Assembly (NCBI GenBank): GCA_015163815.1
Contig: JAAOIJ010000117.1
Span: 1 to 15,697, forward strand
Reading direction: 5' to 3'
Source: Endozoicomonadaceae bacterium
Lineage (GTDB): Bacteria; Pseudomonadota; Gammaproteobacteria; Pseudomonadales; Endozoicomonadaceae
DNA: 15,697 bases
A program made the position numbers and the translations under genes. The notes under the pieces are model-generated. The model was not told the DNA's origin. It searched no databases and was given only the letters and a program-made list of their open reading frames with translations. Shown in pieces: positions 7,671-14,838 of the stretch (the stretch's first letter is position 1; each line of letters starts with the position of its first letter).

Positions 7671-7969
7671 TAGGGCTTGTCACGCATGTTTTGTAATCTC
7701 ATTTGAGGTCTGCCCACGTAAGTGGGTTAACAATAACTTTCAAATTCATTTACAGTTTTTAACTAAGGCGAGTCTTCAATCTGAAAATCATTTATAGATT
7801 GCTTTTTATTTTAAAATAAACGACATTATTTTTTTAAAAAAAGAATAATGACTTATGATTAGAGATTTTTTAACTGATATTCTTTAGGGAAAACACAAAT
7901 AATGATGAAAAAAAATCAATGTCATCGATGGAAAAATAATTGAAATGTCATAGCTTCTATATTATAGGA

Positions 7970-8062
7970 ATGAATATTCCCTCTCAGTTTTGCCATTGGA
8001 AAACAGCTTATAATCGATTTAATCGATAAACATATAAAAACATATGGCATTATTTTTTTTAA
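7970..8062 (+). pseudogene. N-terminal scrap of an IS5-family transposase
   Basis: Plus-strand translation from 7970 reads NIPSQFCHWKTAYNRFNR, a stop, then TYKNIWHYFF. The block HW-x-T-(A/V)-YNRFNRW-x-x-x-x-(I/V)W is the conserved N-terminal part of IS5/IS1031-group transposases. A TAA replaces the expected Trp codon after NRFNR. Earlier parts are frameshifted beyond reliable reading, and the catalytic core does not follow. It is probably from the same kind of element as the C-terminal fragment at 4990-5124. Confidence 0.65.
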
Positions 8063-8073
8063 CTCTAGCCCAT

Positions 8074-8374
8074 TCAGCTATGAAGTGCAATACCTAAAGG
8101 TTTTTCTATTCCTCGCATCACGTCGTTAGGTGTTCGATAATTTAATAATTTTCTGGGTCTATTATTGAGTGCTTTTTGAATCGCTAAAACCGCACAATCT
8201 TCTATGTCCATAAACTCTGTATTCTTTGGCAGATATTGACGAGATAATCCATTGGTATGCTCATCAAAAAGCAGAAAGCCTTATATAAAACATTTTATTT
8301 TCAATGTTTTATATAAGGCTTTCTGCTGATAAAATGCTTTTCCATTATGAAATATAATAGCTTGTCTATATTTT
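8074..8374 (-). pseudogene. C-terminal fragment of an IS30-family transposase, disrupted by a hairpin
   Basis: Minus-strand reading from 8374 gives KYRQAIIFHNGKAFYQQKAL and YKTLKIKCFI then a stop. After the hairpin it continues DEHTNGLSRQYLP, NTEFMDIEDCAVLAIQ, KALNNRPRKLLNYRTPNDV and ends GIALHS with a TGA at 8074-8076. It is homologous to the copy at 5225-5739 (KYRQTIIFDNDKAF, KALKIKCYFSKPYA, NEHTNGLSRQYLP) and to IS30 transposases in general. The catalytic Asp of IIFDN has become His, and the stretch between KCF and DEHTNG is replaced by the second arm of an inverted repeat. It is clearly non-functional. Confidence 0.85.
8270..8327. repeat. Perfect 25-bp inverted repeat with 8-nt loop
   Basis: The left arm at 8270-8294 (AGCAGAAAGCCTTATATAAA then ACATT) is the exact reverse complement of 8303-8327, with TTATTTTC as loop. 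It lies inside the IS30 transposase fragment. One arm (8303-8327) corresponds to genuine transposase codons (QQKALYKTL on the minus strand). The other replaces the region where the relative at 5225-5739 encodes YFSKPYASLERSLN. It therefore looks like a copied-back arm rather than a regulatory hairpin. Confidence 0.85.
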
Positions 8375-8375
8375 G

Positions 8376-8467
8376 CCTTCTCAAGTGTGAAGTGCAACAG
8401 TAAGGCATTTTCTATAGCCAAAAAAAATTAACCTATACATGATTTTAAGATTGATGAGACGCCCTAG
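8376..8467 (-). repeat. IS5-type left end and leader, second copy
   Basis: From GCCTTCTCAAGTGTGAAGTG to GATGAGACGCCCTAG this segment aligns along its whole length with 5132-5224. The shared blocks include GCCTTCT, GTGCA-x-CAGTA, TATAGCCAAAAAAA, CTATA and ATGATTTT. At its inner edge it changes to IS30 sequence, whereas the copy at 5132-5224 changes to the IS5 transposase tail. Read on the minus strand it would supply the terminal repeat and leader of the element. Confidence 0.65.
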
Positions 8468-8522
8468 GCATCCATTTTAAAGCAATACCGTTAATTAAAT
8501 AGGCTGTAATTTGGTGTTATAT

Positions 8523-8557
8523 CCTATAAAAATATTTTATAAGAATATTTTTATAGG
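8523..8557 (-). terminator. 14-bp perfect hairpin just past feoB
   Basis: CCTATAAAAATATT at 8523-8536 is the exact inverted copy of AATATTTTTATAGG at 8544-8557, with a 7-nt loop. It begins 3 nt beyond the feoB stop codon. There is no long T run on the minus strand after the stem, so it is not a textbook intrinsic terminator. It may end or protect the 3' end of the feoAB message. Confidence 0.5.
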
Positions 8558-8560
8558 CGA

Positions 8561-10858
8561 TTAATCCTGTATAATCACAGGCCGGTAATCTTGTGCATCC
8601 ATGCGAGAGGCGATGTAACGCAAGCCTATAATACAGAGTACCATGAGAAATAATAAACCAAAAACCCAGCATGAACTCGTCAACGGATGTACACAAAATA
8701 GAGATAATTGATAAAAACAAACAGAGACCATATAAGCCAAAAAAGTCGTCCAGAATATAGAAAAGTACATCCATTTTGAACCAATTTCTCGACGAATAGC
8801 TCCCATCGTAGAGACACATGGAATATATAATAAAATAAACATTAAATACGCTAAAACGCTTGTTTGACTGGTAAATAAAGATTGCATCATCTGCTTAGCA
8901 GAAGAACTCAATAAAGTGTCATTGGCATCCTTTTCATTCAATAATTCACGAGACATCACTTTCAGATTCAATTGCTCTGGAATGGTTAACAGTGCTGCTT
9001 TGACTTCTAACCATAGATTAAACGGTAATTCATTGGATAAGTCCTGCTCTACAGACACTTTTGATAAATTGTCATAACTTGAATTTAAGACGGCAACAAC
9101 GGTTTCTTTTGCCAAGATACCCGTTAAAATACCTAATGTTGCTGGCCAATTTTCAGGGATAATGCCTAATGGCGCCAATGCAGGGGTTAATTTTTTTGAA
9201 ATAAACACTAATATAGATTCAGGTTTCTGCTGTTCATCCAGTGTAAATGAAAAATAACTCAATCCTTGAATAATAGCGACTAAAATGACAATAGTTTTAC
9301 CTGTTCTGATCAAAAAATATTTTACTTTATAGCACATTTTGTCAAATAAAAGAGACCATGTAGGGCAATGATAAGCTGGCAGTTCAAGCAATAAATTATT
9401 TGACACTTGCGTTAAGAGCGTTTTCCTCATAATCAACCCAGTAAATAAAGCAGCCGCTATACCTATTAAGTACATTAAAAACACAATATTTTGACTTCCT
9501 TGCGTAAAAAAGACTGCTGTTAATAATGAAAATACTTGTAGTCTTGCGCTACAGGACATAAAAGGGTTCATTAAAATAGATAATTTTCTATCTCGCTCAT
9601 TCGGTAATGTCCGTGTTGCTAAAATAGCCGGCACATTGCAACCAAAGCCAACAATAAAAGGCACAAAAGCTTGGCCAGGCAAATCAATTTTTCTCATGAT
9701 TTTATCAACTAGAAAAGAAGCTCTGGCTATATAACCACTTGCCTCTAAAGCCGCTAAACAAAAAAATAATATCGCGATTAATGGTACAAAACTGACGACA
9801 ATCGATAATCCTTGCCCAATGGAGGCAAAGATAGCTATGCCGGCTGATGGCATATGAAGCTGTAATAAGCAATGGCTCACGCCATTGACACAAACAGCCT
9901 GTACTAATTGCTCTATTGCTGGTTGAAATAACTGACCAACTGTCATGACAATACTAAATAAAGCATACATTACAGCAAAAAAAATAGGTAAGCCTAAATA
10001 AGTATTTAAGACAATCGAATCAATCTGTTGTGTCATGGTTTTAGCTATTTTTTTTTCTTGTACAATTGTTTTATCAATCATATTGCAAACCCAACGATAT
10101 CGCATACTCGTTAAGGCAAAAGGTATTGTTTCATGACTAGCTTGATCGATTTTTTTTTTCATCTCTACAAGAGAACTAGAGATGGCTTCAGGGTATTGGG
10201 GTTTACGACTTTCCAATGCACGGATCGTCATATATCTCGAGACAGGCAAAGAGACTGTTTTCATTGTTTCTAATGCGAGTTGACAGGTATGAATTGCTTG
10301 TTCTATATCTGAGCTATAAATACAAGGCCTAGGGCAAGGTAATGTTTGATGTTGATAATCTGTCAGGGCTTTGTGGATATACGATAAACCTATATGATGT
10401 TTATTGGTACCACAAAATGGAATAATCGGCATGCCAAGCCTTTGACTTAATGCATCAATATCAATTTTTATGCCTTGAGCCTCAGCAAGATCTATCATAT
10501 TGAGCACCATAATCATAGGCACTTGACGATCAATTAATTGCGATGTTAAGTATAAATGGCGGGCTATAGCGCTTGCATCAATAACATTAATAATACATTT
10601 TACATCACTTAATATATACTCACGAACCAGCATTTCATCCAATGCAGCAGATTCTGTGGTTGTATTTAACGAATACAGACCCGGCAAATCTACGACATGA
10701 AGATTCAAGTGTGGATCAATATAAGGTTTTTTTTCTAAGGCGACGGTCACACCAGACCAGTTGCCTGTTTGACTGTTTTGACCCGTTAATAAATTAAATA
10801 AGGTTGTTTTTCCGCAATTTGGGTTACCGACAAGTGAGACGGTTAGAGGGGCATCCAT
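8561..10858 (-). CDS. feoB: Ferrous iron transporter FeoB
   Basis: A 765-residue inner-membrane Fe(II) uptake protein with a cytosolic G-protein domain. The N-terminal domain has GNPNCGKT (11-18, G1), NWSGVTV (33-39, switch I), DLPG (57-60, G3) and NMID (120-123, G4). A helical linker follows to about residue 280, then the membrane part with two Gate motifs: GFGCNVPAI (404-412, Cys407) with NPFMSCSARL (Cys436), and YIPCVSTMGAIRREIGSKW (Cys681). Full length compares with 773 in E. coli. The start is uncertain. ATG 10858 gives the family-typical short lead before G1. A TTG at 10879, 5 nt after the feoA stop and preceded by AAGAGA, would add seven residues and has better spacing. It is translated after feoA in one operon. 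No feoC follows; decayed IS DNA lies beyond the terminator-like hairpin. Confidence 0.96.
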   Translation of the reverse strand: MDAPLTVSLVGNPNCGKTTLFNLLTGQNSQTGNWSGVTVALEKKPYIDPHLNLHVVDLPGLYSLNTTTESAALDEMLVREYILSDVKCIINVIDASAIARHLYLTSQLIDRQVPMIMVLNMIDLAEAQGIKIDIDALSQRLGMPIIPFCGTNKHHIGLSYIHKALTDYQHQTLPCPRPCIYSSDIEQAIHTCQLALETMKTVSLPVSRYMTIRALESRKPQYPEAISSSLVEMKKKIDQASHETIPFALTSMRYRWVCNMIDKTIVQEKKIAKTMTQQIDSIVLNTYLGLPIFFAVMYALFSIVMTVGQLFQPAIEQLVQAVCVNGVSHCLLQLHMPSAGIAIFASIGQGLSIVVSFVPLIAILFFCLAALEASGYIARASFLVDKIMRKIDLPGQAFVPFIVGFGCNVPAILATRTLPNERDRKLSILMNPFMSCSARLQVFSLLTAVFFTQGSQNIVFLMYLIGIAAALFTGLIMRKTLLTQVSNNLLLELPAYHCPTWSLLFDKMCYKVKYFLIRTGKTIVILVAIIQGLSYFSFTLDEQQKPESILVFISKKLTPALAPLGIIPENWPATLGILTGILAKETVVAVLNSSYDNLSKVSVEQDLSNELPFNLWLEVKAALLTIPEQLNLKVMSRELLNEKDANDTLLSSSAKQMMQSLFTSQTSVLAYLMFILLYIPCVSTMGAIRREIGSKWMYFSIFWTTFLAYMVSVCFYQLSLFCVHPLTSSCWVFGLLFLMVLCIIGLRYIASRMDAQDYRPVIIQD

Positions 10859-10884
10859 AGATGATGGCTTGCTATTCAAAATAA

Positions 10885-11124
10885 TTAGTCTCTTAATAAC
10901 TCAACATCAATTAATTGTGCGTCTTCTTGTCTCAAGCACAAATGACACCCTAATAATTCATATTCAACAGGATCACCCAAAGGGGCTGTTCGAATCATTT
11001 TGATCGTCAAGCCAGGAACAACCCCTAAAGGAGCTAAACGATGTTGCAATAAGTCATTCGCATTCACGTGAATGACACGACCCACTTCATTTTTTAATAA
11101 TTTATTCAAAGCAATCGATGCCAT
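10885..11124 (-). CDS. feoA: Ferrous iron transport protein FeoA
   Basis: A 79-residue soluble SH3-like protein required with FeoB for ferrous iron uptake; it is thought to bind FeoB on the cytosolic side. Family features visible are an N-terminal helix (ALNKLLKNEVGRVIHV), the strand-turn LAPLGVVPGLTIKMIRTAPL, and GDPVEYELLGCHLCLRQEDA. Length fits the usual 75-85 residues. GAGAGAAG lies just upstream of the ATG. It is the first gene of feoAB, the two frames being separated by 5-26 nt depending on the feoB start, and it sits downstream of a strong Fur-box match at 11172-11190. Confidence 0.94.
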   Translation of the reverse strand: MASIALNKLLKNEVGRVIHVNANDLLQHRLAPLGVVPGLTIKMIRTAPLGDPVEYELLGCHLCLRQEDAQLIDVELLRD

Positions 11125-11171
11125 ATGCTTCTCTCAATAACAGGGGAATGAAATCATAGTATCTAAATCTA

Positions 11172-11190
11172 AATAAGAATTATTCTCAAT
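11172..11190 (-). promoter_or_regulatory. Fur box upstream of feoAB
   Basis: TAAGAAT-T-ATTCTCA at 11174-11188 matches the 7-1-7 inverted repeat of the Fur consensus (TGAGAAT-n-ATTCTCA class) at 14 of 15 positions. Flanking A/T bases extend the match to 19 bp. It lies about 50-65 bp upstream of the feoA ATG, so a repressor here would cover the likely promoter; TTGAGA within it could be a -35 element. Iron-bound Fur would repress feoAB. The regulator gene itself is not in the window. Confidence 0.8.
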
Positions 11191-11267
11191 TGGAAGAATT
11201 GTAACCTGTTTGGAGCTATATAGCAAGTCATACCTTTATGCTTGAGCACTCTATCGATCAATCATGA

Positions 11268-12611
11268 TCATTCATCCACCGTTAAATCTTCATCAATCGC
11301 TTTATTGATTGGCACCCCTAAATGAACAAAATCACTCGCTCTTTTCATTAAATTACCTTTACCAGTTTTTAATTTACTCAAAGCTGCATCATAACTATGG
11401 TGTAATTTATCAATATGCTTACCAATCATTAACATATCTTCTGTAAAACCCCGTAATTTATCATAAATACCTTTTGCTTGATTCAAAATATTTTGTGTAT
11501 TCTGACTTTGTTTTTCATATTGCCAAATACGATGAATTGTTTTTAAAACAACTAATAAATTAGTGGGACTAACGAGTAAAATATGTTGCTTTAATGCTTC
11601 TTCAAAAAAATTCGCTTTAGCATCCATTGCTGTATAAAATGCAGATTCAATTGGAATAAATAATAGAACATAATCAATCGTTTGAATTGCTTCGATCGTG
11701 TCATAGCGTTTTTGGCTTAATTGTTTGACATGCGTTTGAATAGATCGAATATGCGCTCGCAACGCTTCTTCTTGTTCTTTTTGAGTAGAGGCTTCTTGAT
11801 ACTTTAAGTAATCGACTAAAGATACTTTAGAATCAATAATAATTTGCTTATCATCTGGTAAGTTGACAATAATATCAGGTTGAACTCTTCCACCATCTAA
11901 AGCCGTGTAAACCGACTGTACAAGATATTCATGCCCTTCTCGCAAACCCGATTCGTTTAACACCGTCTGCAAAACTAATTCACCCCAATTACCTTGTATT
12001 TTATTATCTCCTTTCAAAGCTTTCGTTAAATTAGAAGCTTCTTGGCTTAAGGTAAAACTCATATTTTCTAAGCGTTTTATTTCATTTTGAAGTGCTCGTC
12101 TTTCTTTACCTTCTTCCTGATAAGCTGTTTCAACTTGTTGCTTAAAAGCGTTTATTTGTTCTCTAAATGGGACCAACAAATGCGTTAAGGATGCTTGAGT
12201 TTGATTCATAAAATCTTTATTTTTCTCAGTATAAATATCATGAGATAGTTGCTTAAATTGCGCTGTCATTTTTTCTAACATATCCGCATCATATTCGTTA
12301 CGTTGCGTTAATAAATGACATTCACTTTGTGATTGTGATATCTCTAATTTAAGCTGCTCATTCATGGCTTGTAATTGATTAAATGTCAATAAGCGTTCAT
12401 TTAAATAATGAATACGTTCAGTTAAACTAATATTTCGTTTACTTTCTTGAAATAGCTCATCACGCAACATGTGTAGTTGTGTCTTTTTTTCATTCAACCG
12501 TTTTTCATAAATAATACGCCAATGATGCATTCTATGTATAAAAAAACAATACATACCGCTTAATATCATGCAGACTAATACGCATAATCCAATCATGTCA
12601 TAAGGCCACAT
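11268..12611 (-). CDS. rmuC: RmuC family DNA recombination protein
   Basis: A 447-residue membrane-anchored protein of the RmuC family, which limits inversion and rearrangement at short inverted repeats and is predicted to have a PD-(D/E)xK nuclease-like domain. An N-terminal membrane segment (about residues 6-25) is followed by a long coiled coil (about 35-200). The conserved globular domain starts at GNWGELVLQTVLNESGL (207-223) and includes QPDIIVNLPDDKQIIIDSKV with Asp246, Asp260 and Lys262. Later signatures are VLLFIPIESAF and SPTNLLVVLKTIHRIWQYEK. Length is close to E. coli RmuC (475). The start at 12611 has a G-rich site (GGGGGA) 9 nt upstream; ATG 12596 is an alternative. It is upstream of feoAB on the same strand, but feoAB has its own Fur-controlled promoter and no shared function. 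Confidence 0.93.
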   Translation of the reverse strand: MWPYDMIGLCVLVCMILSGMYCFFIHRMHHWRIIYEKRLNEKKTQLHMLRDELFQESKRNISLTERIHYLNERLLTFNQLQAMNEQLKLEISQSQSECHLLTQRNEYDADMLEKMTAQFKQLSHDIYTEKNKDFMNQTQASLTHLLVPFREQINAFKQQVETAYQEEGKERRALQNEIKRLENMSFTLSQEASNLTKALKGDNKIQGNWGELVLQTVLNESGLREGHEYLVQSVYTALDGGRVQPDIIVNLPDDKQIIIDSKVSLVDYLKYQEASTQKEQEEALRAHIRSIQTHVKQLSQKRYDTIEAIQTIDYVLLFIPIESAFYTAMDAKANFFEEALKQHILLVSPTNLLVVLKTIHRIWQYEKQSQNTQNILNQAKGIYDKLRGFTEDMLMIGKHIDKLHHSYDAALSKLKTGKGNLMKRASDFVHLGVPINKAIDEDLTVDE

Positions 12612-12719
12612 CGTTGATAATCCCCCATCAATCTGCTAAAACAGAAAGCGTGATAAATAATGTCAATATACCATACTCCACACAGTGATATCGAATGTCT
12701 ATTAGCGTCAAAAATAGTC

Positions 12720-12757
12720 GATTCAAAAAATCATCCTCTATTTGACTTTTTTGAATC
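12720..12757. repeat. 11-bp inverted repeat between divergent rmuC and ettA
   Basis: GATTCAAAAAA at 12720-12730 and TTTTTTGAATC at 12747-12757 are exact inverted copies with a 16-nt spacer. The site lies in the 295-bp region between two divergently transcribed genes, which otherwise holds no gene that I can see. It could be an operator or a fold in the 5' leader of either transcript. It is not placed to end either gene. Confidence 0.45.
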
Positions 12758-12895
12758 CATTCTTCCCCCTGAATGATCAATAAAATCAAAATATTTCAGT
12801 ATTTTACTCATAAAATATATTGCAAAATCATGAAGGGCTGTATATAGTTTCATGTAAACAGCTTATCCAAAATGCTATTTTTTACAAATACAGGT

Positions 12896-12901
12896 TATAA
12901 T
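12896..12901 (+). promoter_or_regulatory. Possible -10 element very close to the ettA start
   Basis: TATAAT occurs 5 nt before the ettA ATG, but no good -35 hexamer sits 16-18 nt upstream; TGCTAT at 12873-12878 is the nearest. If used, transcription would begin near the start codon and give a leaderless or nearly leaderless message. That would fit the lack of a clear ribosome-binding site before the ATG. Chance occurrence in AT-rich DNA is a real alternative. Confidence 0.25.
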
Positions 12902-12906
12902 GCGCT

Positions 12907-14571
12907 ATGTCACAATACGTTTATACGATGAATCGAGTCAGCAAAACGGTTCCGCCTAAACGGCAAATTTTAAAAGATATTTCATTATCATTTTTTCCTG
13001 GCGCTAAAATTGGTGTTTTAGGATTAAATGGCTCAGGAAAATCAACTTTACTCCGCATAATGGCTGGACTAGATCAAAATATTGAAGGAGAAGCTAGATC
13101 ACAAGCTGGCATTAAAATAGGTTATTTAGCACAAGAACCTGAATTAGACCTTTCAAAAACAGTACGAGAAACTGTAGAAGAAGCCGTTCAAGACATTAAG
13201 CAAGCACAAGATAACTTAGAACAAGTCTATGCAGACTACTCAAAACCTGATGCGGATTTTGATGCTTTATCTAAAGAACAAGCCCGTTTAGAAAATTTAA
13301 TTGCAACAGCTGATGCGCATCATTTAAATCGAAAATTACAAATCGCAGCTGATGCACTTGGATTACCTGACTGGGATTCAAAAATTGAATATTTGTCCGG
13401 AGGTGAGCGTCGTCGCGTTGCATTATGCCAACTTTTACTCTCTAACCCAGATATGTTATTACTCGATGAACCAACTAACCATTTAGATGCTGATTCCGTA
13501 GCTTGGCTAGAACGCTTCTTAACAGAATATACAGGTACCGTTGTTGCTGTGACACATGATCGTTATTTTTTAGATAATGCAGCAGGTTGGATTTTAGAAT
13601 TGGATCGAGGTTATGGATTTCCTTATGAAGGCAACTATACTTTATGGTTAGAGCAAAAAGAGAACAGATTAAAACAAGAAAAAAAACAAAACGAATCACG
13701 CATTAAATCCATGAAAAGTGAATTAGACTGGGTGAAAAATAACCCAAAAGGCCGACAGTCTAAAAATAAAGCACGATTGACTCGTTTTGAAGAAATGCAA
13801 TCTCAAGAATTTCAACAACGCAATGAAACAAATGAAATTTATATCCCACCAGGACCAAGACTTGGCGATAAAGTCATTGAAATAAAAAAAATTTCTAAAA
13901 AATATAATGATCGCATACTCATCAATCAATTAAGCCTTTCTATCCCTAAAGGCGCTATTGTTGGCATTATTGGAGGGAATGGTGCCGGAAAATCCACATT
14001 ATTTAAAATGATTATTGGAGAAGAAAAACCAGACACTGGAGAGATTGAAATAGGTGAAACTGTTAAAATAGCCTATAACGAGCAATTAAGAGACAATATT
14101 GATAATCAACAAACTGTCTGGGAAGCTATTTCTGATGGGCAAGATATTTTAAAAATTAATAACTATCAAATTTCATCTCGAGCTTATATCGGTCGATTTA
14201 ATTTAAAAGGTAGTGATCAACAAAAAAGAGTGTCAGAATTATCAGGTGGTGAGCGCGGCCGACTACAACTTGCTAATACCTTAAAACAAGGTGGCAATGT
14301 GCTACTACTGGATGAACCGTCCAATGATTTAGATGTTGAAACATTGCGAGCTCTAGAAGATGCTTTACTTTCTTTTCCAGGTTGCGCTTTAGTCATTTCA
14401 CATGACCGTTGGTTCTTAGATCGCATTGCAACTCATATTTTATCTTATGAAAAAACAGGTGATATTATATTTTTTGAAGGTAATTATTCAGATTATGAAG
14501 GACATCTATCAAAAGATACAAATCAAGACACTGAAACTTCAAGAAAAAAATACAAAAAAATCAATGCTTAA
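12907..14571 (+). CDS. ettA: Energy-dependent translational throttle protein EttA (ABC-F)
   Basis: A 554-residue soluble ABC-F ATPase that binds the ribosomal E site and gates entry into elongation according to the ATP/ADP ratio. The first ATPase domain has GLNGSGKST (39-47), LSGGE (163-167) and LLLDEPTNHLD with Glu188. The EttA-specific arm is at about 95-140, and the inter-domain linker with GRQSKNKARLTRFEE and RNETNE at about 243-315. The second domain has GGNGAGKST (356-364), LSGGERGR (445-452) and LLLDEPSNDLD with Glu470. It is nearly co-linear with E. coli EttA (555), including the N-terminal MxQ(F/Y)VYTM and FFPGAKIGVLGLNG. Small departures are GGNG for the usual GPNG, and PSND for PTND in the second domain; neither removes a catalytic residue. 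It is monocistronic with its own terminator. Confidence 0.97.
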   Translation: MSQYVYTMNRVSKTVPPKRQILKDISLSFFPGAKIGVLGLNGSGKSTLLRIMAGLDQNIEGEARSQAGIKIGYLAQEPELDLSKTVRETVEEAVQDIKQAQDNLEQVYADYSKPDADFDALSKEQARLENLIATADAHHLNRKLQIAADALGLPDWDSKIEYLSGGERRRVALCQLLLSNPDMLLLDEPTNHLDADSVAWLERFLTEYTGTVVAVTHDRYFLDNAAGWILELDRGYGFPYEGNYTLWLEQKENRLKQEKKQNESRIKSMKSELDWVKNNPKGRQSKNKARLTRFEEMQSQEFQQRNETNEIYIPPGPRLGDKVIEIKKISKKYNDRILINQLSLSIPKGAIVGIIGGNGAGKSTLFKMIIGEEKPDTGEIEIGETVKIAYNEQLRDNIDNQQTVWEAISDGQDILKINNYQISSRAYIGRFNLKGSDQQKRVSELSGGERGRLQLANTLKQGGNVLLLDEPSNDLDVETLRALEDALLSFPGCALVISHDRWFLDRIATHILSYEKTGDIIFFEGNYSDYEGHLSKDTNQDTETSRKKYKKINA

Positions 14572-14581
14572 ATCACGCATT

Positions 14582-14626
14582 GCATCACTTTAAAATCTAC
14601 TAAGTGATGCCTTTTGTATTTTTTTT
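14582..14626 (+). terminator. Rho-independent terminator of ettA
   Basis: GCATCACTT (14582-14590) pairs with AAGTGATGC (14602-14610) around an 11-nt loop. It is followed by CTTTTGTATTTTTTTT, a T-rich tail typical of intrinsic terminators. The stem begins 10 nt after the ettA stop codon. Confidence 0.88.
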
Positions 14627-14644
14627 AACCTATTCATTTTGACC

Positions 14645-14677
14645 TATGCTGATCAAATCTGAGCAATGATCAGCATA
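14645..14677. repeat. 11-bp inverted repeat downstream of the ettA terminator
   Basis: TATGCTGATCA (14645-14655) and TGATCAGCATA (14667-14677) are exact inverted copies with an 11-nt spacer. No T tract follows on either strand, so it is not an obvious second terminator. It may be an extragenic palindrome or the trace of a mobile element. Confidence 0.5.
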
Positions 14678-14776
14678 TCTCTTATAAAACACACGCTATT
14701 TTAAATCGCTAGAGTCCTCAATTGATCATAAAAATCAATGAAAAAACATCGCTCATTCCAGAGCTGGCACTAAAAA

Positions 14777-14838
14777 AGCAATCAATATAATACGATAACA
14801 CCCCCTTCACATCATACGTGTTTATACTATTGATTGCT
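14777..14838. repeat. Long imperfect hairpin (cruciform-type repeat)
   Basis: AGCAATCAATA (14777-14787) pairs exactly with TATTGATTGCT (14828-14838). Inside it, ATAACAC (14795-14801) can pair with GTGTTTAT (14818-14825) with one bulge. The result is a 62-base hairpin with a two-part stem and a C-rich loop. It is not next to a gene end, so a structured extragenic repeat or an element relic is more likely than a terminator. Confidence 0.5.

Larger units (their letters stand above)
7763..8467. mobile_element. Composite block of decayed IS5- and IS30-family DNA
   Basis: The block is bounded by two inverted copies of the same IS5-type end. At 7763-7808 (interior to the right), CTAAGGCGAGTCTTCAATCT and the 25 following bases match the complement of the end at 5224 almost exactly. 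At 8376-8467 (interior to the left), the sequence ends GATGAGACGCCCTAG. Between them are an IS5 transposase N-terminal scrap on the plus strand and an IS30 transposase fragment on the minus strand. Two identical-type ends, rather than one left and one right end, show that this is not one intact element but the product of nested insertion and deletion. Confidence 0.7.

Noticed and set aside
8270..8327. Integron attC site or regulatory terminator
   Set aside because: It sits inside decayed transposase codons and one arm is clearly coding-derived. No integrase or cassette structure is present.
4977..8467. rsgA and the response regulator as cargo of a composite transposon between the two IS debris blocks
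   Set aside because: Outer ends are unequal and decayed and no flanking target duplication is visible. rsgA is a core gene, so coincidental flanking is simpler.
8517..8819. Alternative 100-codon minus-strand frame over the feoB 3' end
   Set aside because: It is a shadow of the feoB membrane domain. Gate-motif residues are in the feoB frame.
13475..13929. Two antisense frames inside ettA
   Set aside because: They lie fully opposite a highly conserved gene and have no ribosome sites or recognisable motifs.
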